A stretch of 64,000 nt of DNA from RHLJ01 sp965212165 (GCA_965212165.1 OZ243096.1:248001-312000), one strand, 5' to 3'; shown: positions 1-8,941, numbered from the stretch's first letter. The notes: generated from the letters alone by a model not told the origin. Made by a program: numbers and translations.

Positions 1-463
1 ACTCAAAAACAGATTGATTAACATTAATGCCAATTCCGACTATTACTCGTTCAATAACATTACCATTAAATATGGCTTCTGTTAAAAGCCCCCCTAACTT
101 TCTCCCTTTATATAACACATCATTTGGCCATTTTAGATCAAATGGAGAGCGCACATGATCACCACAAACATCAGCAATTGCTAATGCACAGGCTAGTGTT
201 AAAATGGTAAGTCGCTGTTGTCCTCTTGGTTCAAATACTAAACTAAAAGTAAGATTCTCTTCGGGATTTGCTTCCCACTCTCTGTTATATTGGCCTCTAC
301 CGTTTGTTTGAGCATCAGCAATTATTAATGTCCCATGCAGTGTATCAACCCTACTCATCGACTTTGCGTAGGTATTTGTGGACCCTAATTCGGGAAAATA
401 GAAAAAGCTACGTCCTAACCAAGACGTAGCTAATATATCTTCAAAAGATTGTGTTTTAAACAA
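1..463 (-). CDS. birA: Biotin--[acetyl-CoA-carboxylase] ligase, 3' end cut by window edge
   Basis: Attaches biotin to the carboxyl-carrier protein of biotin enzymes through biotinyl-AMP. About 154 N-terminal residues are visible and the C-terminus lies outside the window. Seen: GSTNTYA near residue 30, the biotin/ATP loop GRGQYNREW, and KWPNDV followed by GRKLGG and GIGINVNQ, all in the order typical of the BirA catalytic domain. There is no N-terminal helix-turn-helix, so this is a monofunctional ligase rather than a repressor. The frame is open only from about 472 and has no ATG before the catalytic core, so I place the start at TTG 463-461. That is 5 bases after the stop of the glycogen-binding protein gene upstream, which suggests one transcript and coupled translation. 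Confidence 0.9.
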   Translation of the reverse strand, partial: MFKTQSFEDILATSWLGRSFFYFPELGSTNTYAKSMSRVDTLHGTLIIADAQTNGRGQYNREWEANPEENLTFSLVFEPRGQQRLTILTLACALAIADVCGDHVRSPFDLKWPNDVLYKGRKLGGLLTEAIFNGNVIERVIVGIGINVNQSVFE

Positions 464-468
464 GGAGG

Positions 469-768
469 TTATTTACCAATAGCGACAAGAGAATCTTCTG
501 TTCCAAATTCATTGGGTACATAAGCATCTGCTGCATAGTCATTTTCCCAAACTTCACCATCTATCAGGTATTTGAATTTGTACTCAGATTCAGGTTTTAA
601 TTTTACTTCTGCTTTATAGACACCTTTTTTTTCATCTAAAGCAAGTGGAGTTGTTTCCCATTCGTTAAAGTCGCCAGCTAGAGCAACTTCTTTTGTCACA
701 ATTTCGGAAGGGACTGAAAAGGTAACTTTACATATTGTTCTTTTTGGAGTGAATTTTTTTTCCAACAT
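469..768 (-). CDS. Small stand-alone glycogen-binding (CBM48 / isoamylase early-set) domain protein
   Basis: A 99-residue protein that is essentially one CBM48/AMPK-beta-type domain. The run VALAGDFNEWE (about residues 28-38), the KFKYLIDG strand (about 64-71) and WENDYAADAYVPNEFG match the early-set fold that binds alpha-glucan chains in branching enzymes and AMPK beta subunits. There is no catalytic domain. It probably binds glycogen or serves as an adaptor; the partner is not shown by the sequence. It starts with ATG at 768, has no strong Shine-Dalgarno site, and is followed 5 bases later by birA. A LacI-type palindrome lies about 150 bases upstream. Confidence 0.82.
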   Translation of the reverse strand: MLEKKFTPKRTICKVTFSVPSEIVTKEVALAGDFNEWETTPLALDEKKGVYKAEVKLKPESEYKFKYLIDGEVWENDYAADAYVPNEFGTEDSLVAIGK

Positions 769-918
769 ATTGGCAATCAGATTTATTTAAGTTGAAAAAT
801 TAAAATACCTATTTTATTTAATCATTTCAATTATTTTTCCGTAATTTTATTGCTTATGATTATGATTGATATTATTTAATTAGTCATTTGTTCACATATA
901 GCTTATTTATTTAATCAT

Positions 919-930
919 GGAACCGTTTCC
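919..930. promoter_or_regulatory. Imperfect palindrome with central CG, LacI-family operator-like
   Basis: GGAACCGTTTCC matches its reverse complement at 10 of 12 positions and has the central CG step typical of LacI-family operators. It lies in the 211-base AT-rich gap between the end of ptsI and the start of the glycogen-binding protein gene. A sugar-responsive repressor would fit that neighbour. A single 12-base site can occur by chance and no LacI gene is in the window. Confidence 0.25.
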
Positions 931-979
931 TTCAAAAACCACATACAGCTATTTGAAAATCAATCTTAAAAAATAAACT

Positions 980-2713
980 TTAAGCTTCGTAACTAACAAC
1001 TTGCCACTTCTTGTAAAAGTCATGAACTTCTGCTGTCGATTTACAAGACAAAACATATTCTGAAATCTTACTTAGTTCTTCACTAGAGTAAGTAATCAAT
1101 GCTTTTTTAACCCGGGAAATTGATGCTGATGACATACTCAAGTCTGTAATTCCCATTCCTATCAAACATATAGCACCAAGAACATCACCTGCTAGCTGAC
1201 CACAAACTGTAAGATCAATTTTATGCTCATCAGCTGCTGTTTTTGTAAGCTTTATCAATTGCCATATAGCAGGATTATGCTGTTGATAAAGTTTAGAGAT
1301 TTGATCATTTCCTCTATCTACTGCTAAGGTATATTGTGTTAAATCATTTGTTCCAATACTAAAAAAATCAACTTCTTTAGCTAAATGATTTGCTAATAAT
1401 GCAGCACTAGGAATTTCGATCATAATTCCAACTTGAACAGCGTTATCTATTTCTATCCCTTCTTTGTCTAATGCCTTCTTTACCTGTTTAATGGTGTTCT
1501 TAACTTCAGTTACTTCTTCAAATACACTAATCATTGGTATAAGAATCTTTACTCGATTAGGATACTTTCCTGAAATCTTCAGTATTGCTCGTAGTTGGCT
1601 AATAAGCATTTCTTTTTCATCAAGAAGCATTCGAACTCCTCTCCATCCTAGAAATGGATTTGCCTCTTCTGGAGTATGTGAATTCAGCTTATCTCCACCC
1701 ACATCAAATAATCTAATTGTAACAGGCCCTGAACTATTTTGAAGGATTTCTTCATAGAATTTATCTTGTTCAGATTCACTTTTTTTTATGAAGCCCTCAT
1801 ATAATAGTGCTTCTGTTCTAAGCAACCCAATACCCTCAGCTCCGCATCTGTCTGCTAATTCCAATTCTTGAGTAAACTCAATATTCGCTCTTAAATGAAA
1901 TGATACGCCATCCTTTGTTTCAGAAGCAGACTTTGAACTTTTTAATACTTTTCTAGCCCTTTTAAGCTTCCTTATTCTTTTCCTAAACTCTGAAAGTTTT
2001 TCCTTAGATGGATTTAAAACCAGCTCCCCATTAGAAGCATCAATTATAGCTTGTTTTGCTAATGAAGCAGATTGTACTGCAATTTTAGTACTTACTATGC
2101 ATGGAATATTCAACGACTGGGCAATAAGTGCAGCATGAGATGTTACACCACCTCTGTCCATAATTAATCCTGAAATCCCTTTTTCGTGATAAGAAATTAG
2201 ATCAGTAGGACTAATTTCATTGACAATCAGGATTGCACCATTTTCAACTTCGAGAATATTTCCTTCATTCTCACAGGCAAGAGCAATGAGTCTATCTCTT
2301 ATATTTTCTATATCAATTATTCGTTGTTGAAATAATTCAGATCCACTCTCACGCAATCGTTCAATAAACTCATTAAAAACTTTATAGATTGAGTAATCGA
2401 CAGAATAATGATCATCCTCAATGGAGATATTTATTTTCTGCTCAATCTCTATATCAGATACAATATGTTTCTGAGTTTCTAATATTCCAGCCGTCTTTTG
2501 GTCTAAATTATTAGATAATTCATTTAGTTCTTTTAAAAACTTTTGCCTGGAACTAGCGAATAGTTTTAGATTAGTTAAAATTGAATCTGATTTAATCTTT
2601 TTCGGCTGAATTTTTTTTGCCTTGTGATCTATAACCAAAACCTTACCTATAGCAATACCATCACTGCCAGGCAGTCCTTTTATTGATATCTCTCCATTCT
2701 TTTGAATACTCAT
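980..2713 (-). CDS. ptsI: Phosphoenolpyruvate--protein phosphotransferase (PTS enzyme I)
   Basis: Transfers phosphate from phosphoenolpyruvate to HPr; cytoplasmic. 577 residues, normal for EI. The N-terminal HPr-binding region is followed by the phosphohistidine loop GGVTSHAAL with His193, then the TIM-barrel PEP site (GLLRTEALL, DVGGDK, NPFLGWRG, SIGTNDLTQY). The catalytic cysteine motif is CGQLAGD (Cys504) where most EI proteins have CGE, so the acidic residue after Cys-Gly is Gln here. The ATG start is 5 bases after the HPr stop, so ptsH-ptsI is one operon. No enzyme II gene is adjacent. Phosphate may go to regulatory targets or to distant EIIs. Confidence 0.96.
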   Translation of the reverse strand: MSIQKNGEISIKGLPGSDGIAIGKVLVIDHKAKKIQPKKIKSDSILTNLKLFASSRQKFLKELNELSNNLDQKTAGILETQKHIVSDIEIEQKINISIEDDHYSVDYSIYKVFNEFIERLRESGSELFQQRIIDIENIRDRLIALACENEGNILEVENGAILIVNEISPTDLISYHEKGISGLIMDRGGVTSHAALIAQSLNIPCIVSTKIAVQSASLAKQAIIDASNGELVLNPSKEKLSEFRKRIRKLKRARKVLKSSKSASETKDGVSFHLRANIEFTQELELADRCGAEGIGLLRTEALLYEGFIKKSESEQDKFYEEILQNSSGPVTIRLFDVGGDKLNSHTPEEANPFLGWRGVRMLLDEKEMLISQLRAILKISGKYPNRVKILIPMISVFEEVTEVKNTIKQVKKALDKEGIEIDNAVQVGIMIEIPSAALLANHLAKEVDFFSIGTNDLTQYTLAVDRGNDQISKLYQQHNPAIWQLIKLTKTAADEHKIDLTVCGQLAGDVLGAICLIGMGITDLSMSSASISRVKKALITYSSEELSKISEYVLSCKSTAEVHDFYKKWQVVSYEA

Positions 2714-2718
2714 AGGAG

Positions 2719-2991
2719 TTATTCATTTAGCATTCCGAACTTGTTTTCAACAAGTTCTAGAATACTTTTTAGAGCTTCTTTTTCATCAGATCCATCAACC
2801 TCAAAAACTAACTCAGCACCTTGTTCTGCTGCTAAAGTCATGACCCCAAGAATACTTTTCCCATTAACTCTATATCCATACATGTGAATATAAAAATCAG
2901 ACTTAAATTTACTAGCAAGTTTTACCAGAGCGGCAGATGGACGTGCGTGTAAGCCTGAACTATTTAATATGGTTACTTTCTTTTTGATCAT
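2719..2991 (-). CDS. ptsH: Phosphocarrier protein HPr
   Basis: 90-residue cytoplasmic phosphocarrier. GLHARPSA carries the EI-phosphorylated His15, and RVNGKSILGV carries Ser46, the residue phosphorylated by HPr kinase in organisms that have HprK. Keeping both sites suggests HPr is a regulatory switch here as well as a carrier. First gene of ptsHI, divergent from gatC across a 146-base gap. Start ATG at 2991 is preceded by a short purine run. No EIIA, EIIB or EIIC gene is adjacent. Confidence 0.96.
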   Translation of the reverse strand: MIKKKVTILNSSGLHARPSAALVKLASKFKSDFYIHMYGYRVNGKSILGVMTLAAEQGAELVFEVDGSDEKEALKSILELVENKFGMLNE

Positions 2992-3137
2992 CTTCTAATA
3001 TAGTATTCTTAGTGAAAGTAAAAACTCAAAAGTCATTAAAATTGACGGCAAATCAAAAGCTTTAAAAATCTTCTACTATCAATTAACCTTTAAAGGTTTC
3101 TTTCTTAACTTAAACGCTACTAAAAAAAATAAATACT

Positions 3138-3425
3138 ATGTCAGTTTCAGAAAAAGAAGTTCGTTATGTCGCAAATCTAGCTCGTCTTCAGTTATCAGAA
3201 GAAGATGTGAAAAGTCTAGCTGGAGATATGAATAAAATTCTAGGCTATATGGATTTGTTAAATGAGCTAGATACTACGAATGTAGCTCCTCTTGAGCATG
3301 TGATTGAAATGAATAGCAGACTTAGAAAAGATGAAGATAAGCCTACTATTTCACACGAGGATGCTTTAAAAAATGCGCCTGATGCCGACTCAGATTATTT
3401 CAGGGTTCCAAAAGTAATAGAATAA
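3138..3425 (+). CDS. gatC: Asp-tRNA(Asn)/Glu-tRNA(Gln) amidotransferase subunit C
   Basis: Small subunit of the GatCAB complex, which converts mischarged Glu-tRNA(Gln) and/or Asp-tRNA(Asn) to the amidated forms. 95 residues, standard size. The N-terminal helix has the usual VRYVANLARLQLSEE pattern, the middle has the linker PLEHVIEMNSRLRKDE, and the end has DYFRVPKVIE. gatA and gatB are not in the window, which is common. It is followed 3 bases after its stop by the YfhO-type gene, so the two are probably cotranscribed though functionally unrelated. Confidence 0.94.
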   Translation: MSVSEKEVRYVANLARLQLSEEDVKSLAGDMNKILGYMDLLNELDTTNVAPLEHVIEMNSRLRKDEDKPTISHEDALKNAPDADSDYFRVPKVIE

Positions 3426-3428
3426 TTT

Positions 3429-5900
3429 ATGACTATATCTTCAGAAACTACCACCACCGACTTTTTTTATAAATTACCTTCGACTCGTCAACATTTATTT
3501 GCTCTGGCGATACTTTTCGTTATCCCATTAATTTTATTTTTTGATACTACATTAGGTGGTAAAGAACTGCAACGTCATGATATCACACAATGGACAGCAG
3601 CTGCAGAGTCGATAATTGAGTATCGAGAAGAATTTGGCAAAGAGCCATTATGGGCTTCAAATACTTATGGTGGAATGCCATCTTTTGTGATTTCTATCAT
3701 AAAAGAGGTTCCTCATCTCGACATAATTGCAAAAGTATTCCATAAAATATATCCAGCTTTTCAATTTTGGGTTCTCTTCTCAGGAATGTATTTCTTTTTA
3801 ATATTGATGAGATTCCGGTCATTATCAGCAGTTTTTGGAAGCTTGATGTATGGGCTTACCTCTTATTTTACAATTATCATTATAGCTGGGCACACGTCGA
3901 AATTTTTTGCTCTAGCTCTGGCACCATGGATACTTTCTGGTTATTGGGTTTTAACTAGGCACCCAAAAAATATATTTGGGTTACTACTTTTTAGTGTTGC
4001 TTTAGCTTTGCAAATTCGAGCCGGTCATCCACAAATAACCTATTATTTCTTTTATCTACTTGGTTTTCTTTGGGTTTTCGACAGTTGGAATGCATATAAA
4101 GAAAATTTGATAAAAAACTGGGGAATTGTCACAGGATTATTAATAGTTGGTGGTATTATCGGGATTTTAGGTAATGCGGAACGAATACTTTCACTTCAGG
4201 AATATGCTCATTATAGTATGCGTGGTGGTTCCGCAATCCGAGGAACCAACTCACTTGATCCCAGCTATGCCTTTGGCTGGTCTCAAGGAATTAGTGAAAC
4301 ACTCACATTAATATTACCAAATATTTTTGGTGGGGCTTCTCCAGACTATTGGGGACCAAAAGTATTTACTAGTGGCCCGCATTACCTTGGTGTACTTGCA
4401 CTTCCGCTTCTTCTTATTGCTTTATTTAAAGTAAGAACTAAAGTAATGTTCGTTTTCTTTGGAACAGGAGTATTAGCAATGTTTTTCTCATGGGGAAGTA
4501 ATTTTGCTCTATTGAATAATCTTGCTTTCGATATAATCCCATTCTTTAACAAATTCAGAGCTCCTGAAACTTGGTTAGTTCTAACTGCCTTTTGTTTTAC
4601 AGTAGTTAGTGTTTATGGATTAAACTGGCTTATTAATTCCATTAGTGAAAAGTCTTTTTCTTTAAAAAGTTTATATCCACCAATCGGTTCAATATTTGCA
4701 GTTTTCCTTCTTTTATTTATTTATACCAATTCTTTGGAATATTCAAATGATCGGGAAGTAGCAAATATTGCCAACCAGATAGCTCAACAGAATCAGCTTA
4801 ACCCTCAAAATCCTCAAGTTCTTCAACAAACTCGAAGTTATATAAATACTCGACTTGTCCCATCAAGAGAGGAAAAAGCAAAATCTGACTTATTACGACT
4901 TGCCATATTTTTAAGTGTGGGCTTAGGCGTAATATACTTGATGAGCAAATCTAAAGTTAGTCCTGCTCTTGGCACCATCTCTTTAATACTTATAGTATCT
5001 GTAGATATGATCAGTGTTGATAAGCGTTATATGCCAGACAAAAGTTTCGTTTCAAGTAATGTTGGGCCAGTTACTTATATCGAATCTCAAAAAAGAGATA
5101 TTGATACTTATATTGAGGAACATATTTCAGAGAACTCAACCTATCCATACAGAGTTTTTCCTTTACTTGATAATCCATTCAGCAATTCTATTCCTTCTTA
5201 TTTTTACCCATCACTAGGTGGTTATACTGCAGCAAAACTAGGGCTTATTCAAGAAGTCTTTATTGCTGATCAAAATCCACTGTATAGTGGTCCTGTAGGA
5301 ATAAACTTAGACTTGCTTGCAATGCTAAATGCAAAATACATTACCTATACTCCTGGATTATCAATACCAGGAATCACGCCAGTTTTTACTGGACAATCGG
5401 GAGTTGTTTACGAATTGGATAATGTTCTACCTAAAGCTTTCTTCGTTGATTCCACAATTACTGTAAATGAATCCGTAGAGGCATATAATCTCTTATATCC
5501 TGGTAATGTTGACTTTTCGAAAGTAGCTGTAATTGAAAATTTCGATGCTATAACTGCCTATGATAGTACTTCTGTTGTGGAAGTTACAAATTATACTGGA
5601 GCTGAAATGACCATCGAAACAACTAGATCTAAACCTGGATATCTTGTATTAAGTGAAATCTATTACCCAGCAGGTTGGATTGCATTACTGGATGGAGAAG
5701 AAGTTCCAATACAAAAAACAAATTATTTGGTTAGAGGCATACAAATACCAGCAGGTAAACATACACTTGAACTTGATTTCAAACCATCATCTCATGCACT
5801 TGGAATAAAACTTTCATGGTTTTCTTTAATAAGTCAGATTTTAATGGCCTTATTTGCTGGATTCACCTTCTATAAAGACAGAAGAAATAGTGAGCAATGA
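3429..5900 (+). CDS. YfhO-family polytopic membrane protein
   Basis: 823 residues. Roughly residues 20-460 and 490-515 hold many hydrophobic segments, then a long soluble region (about 530-780) and a last transmembrane segment near 790-815. This layout, with GKELQRHDITQW and SNTYGGMPSF in the first extracytoplasmic loop, fits the YfhO/Bacteroidota membrane family, which is related to GT-C glycosyltransferases. In Gram-positives, YfhO acts in glycosylation of cell-wall polymers with lipid-linked sugars; here a role in adding sugars to a surface polymer is inference. The soluble C-terminal part is beta-rich. The end overlaps the start of the following glycosyltransferase gene, consistent with translational coupling. 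Confidence 0.85.
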   Translation: MTISSETTTTDFFYKLPSTRQHLFALAILFVIPLILFFDTTLGGKELQRHDITQWTAAAESIIEYREEFGKEPLWASNTYGGMPSFVISIIKEVPHLDIIAKVFHKIYPAFQFWVLFSGMYFFLILMRFRSLSAVFGSLMYGLTSYFTIIIIAGHTSKFFALALAPWILSGYWVLTRHPKNIFGLLLFSVALALQIRAGHPQITYYFFYLLGFLWVFDSWNAYKENLIKNWGIVTGLLIVGGIIGILGNAERILSLQEYAHYSMRGGSAIRGTNSLDPSYAFGWSQGISETLTLILPNIFGGASPDYWGPKVFTSGPHYLGVLALPLLLIALFKVRTKVMFVFFGTGVLAMFFSWGSNFALLNNLAFDIIPFFNKFRAPETWLVLTAFCFTVVSVYGLNWLINSISEKSFSLKSLYPPIGSIFAVFLLLFIYTNSLEYSNDREVANIANQIAQQNQLNPQNPQVLQQTRSYINTRLVPSREEKAKSDLLRLAIFLSVGLGVIYLMSKSKVSPALGTISLILIVSVDMISVDKRYMPDKSFVSSNVGPVTYIESQKRDIDTYIEEHISENSTYPYRVFPLLDNPFSNSIPSYFYPSLGGYTAAKLGLIQEVFIADQNPLYSGPVGINLDLLAMLNAKYITYTPGLSIPGITPVFTGQSGVVYELDNVLPKAFFVDSTITVNESVEAYNLLYPGNVDFSKVAVIENFDAITAYDSTSVVEVTNYTGAEMTIETTRSKPGYLVLSEIYYPAGWIALLDGEEVPIQKTNYLVRGIQIPAGKHTLELDFKPSSHALGIKLSWFSLISQILMALFAGFTFYKDRRNSEQ

Positions 5901-7206
5901 TCGATTGAAAACAGCGCTAATCTTTGCCTATTATTGGCCACCTGCAAGTGGGCCAGGAGTGCAGCGTTGGCTTAAGTTTGTAAAGTATTTACCTGAAAAT
6001 GGATGGAAAGCTATTATTGTAACTCCAGAAGATGGAAGCTATCCAAACACTGACATTTCATTAATAAATGATATACCTGAGTCTACTAAGGTTGTAAGAA
6101 CAAAAACTCTTGAACCTTTCAGGATATTCAACATACTTACAGGAAAAGCTAGCAGAGGGAAAACAACGAGCGTAGGAATGGGAGATATTAAAGGCTCCAC
6201 TTCTTTTATTAAAAAACTTTCTGCCTATATAAGAGCAAATTACTTTGTACCAGATGCTAGAAAAGGTTGGGTCCCTTATGCATTGAAAACCGCTGAGAAA
6301 ATAATTAGTGAACAACAGATTGACCTAATTGTTACCACTGGTCCACCACATAGTGCGCATATGATCGGTTTATCTTTAAAGGAAATGCATCAAATACCTT
6401 GGGTTGCAGATTTACGGGATCCATGGACCAATATCTATTACAATAAATTTTTACCGAGAACTTCGAAAACAATCAGTAAGGACTTAAAACTTGAAACTAA
6501 TGTCTTACAAACCGCAGATGCCGTTACAGTAGTCAGCAATGGCTTAAAATCTGAATACTCAGATCGTTCTTCAAATATTAAGGTAATTCCTAATGGCTAT
6601 GACATTGAAGATTTCGAGTTTTTGAACAAAAACATAAACACCAATTTTTTCCGACTTTCCTACATCGGTAACCTTAAAGTAAATCAAAATTGTGCGCCAC
6701 TTTGGGAAGTACTGAGCGAACTATGTGAAGCAGATAAAGAATTCAAAGAAAAATTTAAGCTTTCATTTACTGGAAATGTACATGAGGAAATTATTGAGTC
6801 CTTTACAAATTTCGGATTAACAGAAGTAGTTGAGATTTTACCCTTTGTTGAACATAAAGAAGCGGTTAAAAGAATGATTAATACAGAAGCTCTACTATTC
6901 TTAATCCCAGAATCACCAAGTAACCTGCAAATTATAACCGGGAAAATATTTGAATACCTTGCTTCTAAAACCCCCATGCTTTCTATCGGTCCAGTAAATG
7001 GAGACGCATCTGAAATTATTAATTTATGTGGCAGAAATAGCATGATAGATTACCAGGATAAAGATGCAATAAAGTTACGAATTAGTCATTTATATGACTT
7101 ATGGAAGTCTGGAACATTGTCTACTATAGATGTAAGTGATGAGCATGAGAATTTCTCCAGAAAAAATTTAACGCATGAATTAACAAAACTATTTGAGGAG
7201 CTTTAA
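5890..7206 (+). CDS. GT4-type glycosyltransferase
   Basis: About 438 residues. ALIFAYYWPPASGPGVQRW near the N-terminus is the donor/acceptor loop of GT4 (GT-B fold) enzymes; VADLRDPW, TVVSNG and VIPNGYD follow in order, with the C-terminal nucleotide-sugar domain ending in an EYLASKTPML segment. It transfers a sugar from a nucleotide donor, probably to a surface glycan. The start is uncertain: the frame is open from TTG 5854, but GTG 5890 (11-base overlap with the YfhO gene) puts the usual short leader before the first strand, so I chose it; TTG 5905 is a third choice. Confidence 0.85.
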   Translation: MSNDRLKTALIFAYYWPPASGPGVQRWLKFVKYLPENGWKAIIVTPEDGSYPNTDISLINDIPESTKVVRTKTLEPFRIFNILTGKASRGKTTSVGMGDIKGSTSFIKKLSAYIRANYFVPDARKGWVPYALKTAEKIISEQQIDLIVTTGPPHSAHMIGLSLKEMHQIPWVADLRDPWTNIYYNKFLPRTSKTISKDLKLETNVLQTADAVTVVSNGLKSEYSDRSSNIKVIPNGYDIEDFEFLNKNINTNFFRLSYIGNLKVNQNCAPLWEVLSELCEADKEFKEKFKLSFTGNVHEEIIESFTNFGLTEVVEILPFVEHKEAVKRMINTEALLFLIPESPSNLQIITGKIFEYLASKTPMLSIGPVNGDASEIINLCGRNSMIDYQDKDAIKLRISHLYDLWKSGTLSTIDVSDEHENFSRKNLTHELTKLFEEL

Positions 7207-7209
7207 TAA

Positions 7210-8325
7210 ATGATTGAAACTCAAATTGATCTTAGTTCATTTACAAAAGACTCGGACTTTTATGGTGAGATTAACCTCCTACTAACGGTTAAAAGCTTTG
7301 ATCTTCAAGCAATAAGAAAACGCTATATATCTTCAAGAAATAATAAAAGCGGGAAAACAGGAAGTGTTGAACGCAGAGTCCCATCAAAAGGCGGAGTAGT
7401 TTCCTTAAATTTAAAAAATGGACAGACATTAGATGAACAAATATTATGTGAAGTATTTGAACCTCGAGGTATTGATTTCCGTGAAAAACGCTTTGCATTC
7501 GCTGCTGAAAACATAATATATATTCTCTCAGAAATTGGTGAGCAAGAGAAGCTTTCAAATCCTTGGTTTTCATATATACATACGGTTCAGTTTCATCCTA
7601 CTGATCTAAACAGAATAATTATTTCCTCTTCAGGCTTTGATTTAATTCAAGAGTATGATTATTCAACAAAAAAAGAACTTTTTGAATGGCTTGCATGGGA
7701 ACACGGCTTCAATAAAGCTTTAGATCCTGATACAAATCAAGATATTATACTTACGAGAGATACCAACAAAGCTGATAAATTAAGAGCAAATAAAATACCC
7801 TATTATCTTGTTACTAATCCTGAGTCAGACCATCTACCTACTGCAAAGCGAGCTGCCTTTATTAATTCTGTTACCTACAATCCAGATAATCCTGAGTTTA
7901 TTTTAGCAACCTTTTTCCATGAAGGAAAAGTGTACCAAATAAATACATCCGATAATTCTTCAGAAGTTTTACTCTCTAACCTGAAGAATCCACATGGCGG
8001 TCATATTCTCAATGAAAATACCATTGCAACAAGTACTGGATCAGGTGAAATTTTTGTTTCAGATAGTACTGAAATAAAAAAGATCTCTTTTAAAAACTTA
8101 CCTGGGAAACCAGACGGTCTTGAAGACTTGGAATGGATTCAAAATACACTCAGTTTTAAGGATTACTTAATAGCTATCGATTCCAATAGAACTAGCTTTA
8201 TTATTATAGATCTAATTAATAAGAAATATGATCAGATTCCATATGATAATAATTGGGCTGTTCAAGATCTGGTTTCAGGTAATCTATCTAAAGAGCAAAA
8301 ATTAGCTTTAAATAGTATTAAATAA
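7210..8325 (+). CDS. Unrecognised protein, predicted beta-propeller, in the glycan locus
   Basis: 371 residues with no signal peptide and no membrane segment. Repeated strand-turn units such as HTVQFHPTDLNRIIIS, FINSVTYNPDNPEFILATFF, NPHGGHILNENTIATS and YLIAIDSNRTSFIIIDL look like blades of a propeller. I do not recognise a catalytic motif. It starts 3 bases after the glycosyltransferase and converges on the PIG-L gene, whose stop codon overlaps its own by 8 bases. Context suggests a role in polysaccharide synthesis or modification; a sensor or scaffold is equally possible. Function unknown. Confidence 0.6.
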   Translation: MIETQIDLSSFTKDSDFYGEINLLLTVKSFDLQAIRKRYISSRNNKSGKTGSVERRVPSKGGVVSLNLKNGQTLDEQILCEVFEPRGIDFREKRFAFAAENIIYILSEIGEQEKLSNPWFSYIHTVQFHPTDLNRIIISSSGFDLIQEYDYSTKKELFEWLAWEHGFNKALDPDTNQDIILTRDTNKADKLRANKIPYYLVTNPESDHLPTAKRAAFINSVTYNPDNPEFILATFFHEGKVYQINTSDNSSEVLLSNLKNPHGGHILNENTIATSTGSGEIFVSDSTEIKKISFKNLPGKPDGLEDLEWIQNTLSFKDYLIAIDSNRTSFIIIDLINKKYDQIPYDNNWAVQDLVSGNLSKEQKLALNSIK

Positions 8326-8941
8326 CCCACTTTATAAGTTCAAAAGCTTCTGCATAATCTGCATTCACTTGAATACCCCTAACTTTTGCAAGACCATAGA
8401 AAAACTCTTTTTCCATATATGGACGAAATCCCTGGCTCTTGTATTCTGATATAGCATCAACTTTTGCATCCAAATGTCTGGAATCTAATTTGACGTGAAA
8501 GGTATTTGTAAAGGTGATATTATTCCATGGCAACTCATAACCCAGCAGCTTTATATGCTTAAATGCACGTAGTCCTTCTTTATAAATTGTATGATGGTCT
8601 TGGTGAACATCATTCGAATTTGGTAGGAGAACTAAATCTGGATTGTACTTCTTTCTAAGCTTTATTAATTCTTCCAAAATCTCCTGCCTATACTTTGGAA
8701 ACTCACGTACAGGGAAATCAAACTTAATAAGTTGATTTGATTGGATGCCAAGATGACTTACCGCTCTCTCGAGTTCCATATATAGCTGATTTTCTACACT
8801 TCCGTCAGGCATTGACTTCGTGCATGGTGAAAATGCTACATAGATTACTTCTTTTCCTTCTTCTGTAAATCGTTTTATGGATCCACCGCTTGAGAATTCA
8901 CCATCATCGGCATGTGGGGCAAGGACTAAAATACGCTTCAT
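8318..8941 (-). CDS. PIG-L (LmbE-like) family deacetylase
   Basis: 207 residues. The zinc-binding motif of LmbE/PIG-L N-acetylglucosaminyl deacetylases is present as PHADDGEFSSGG at the N-terminus, with the second metal/His motif as NDVHQDHH near residue 135. The enzyme removes an acetyl group from an amino sugar. I use ATG 8941 because it places MKRILVLAPHADD at the expected N-terminus; an upstream TTG at 8968 would add nine non-conserved residues. It is the last gene of the minus-strand polysaccharide cluster, separated from the glycosyltransferase before it by about 70 bases. Confidence 0.85.
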   Translation of the reverse strand: MKRILVLAPHADDGEFSSGGSIKRFTEEGKEVIYVAFSPCTKSMPDGSVENQLYMELERAVSHLGIQSNQLIKFDFPVREFPKYRQEILEELIKLRKKYNPDLVLLPNSNDVHQDHHTIYKEGLRAFKHIKLLGYELPWNNITFTNTFHVKLDSRHLDAKVDAISEYKSQGFRPYMEKEFFYGLAKVRGIQVNADYAEAFELIKWVI

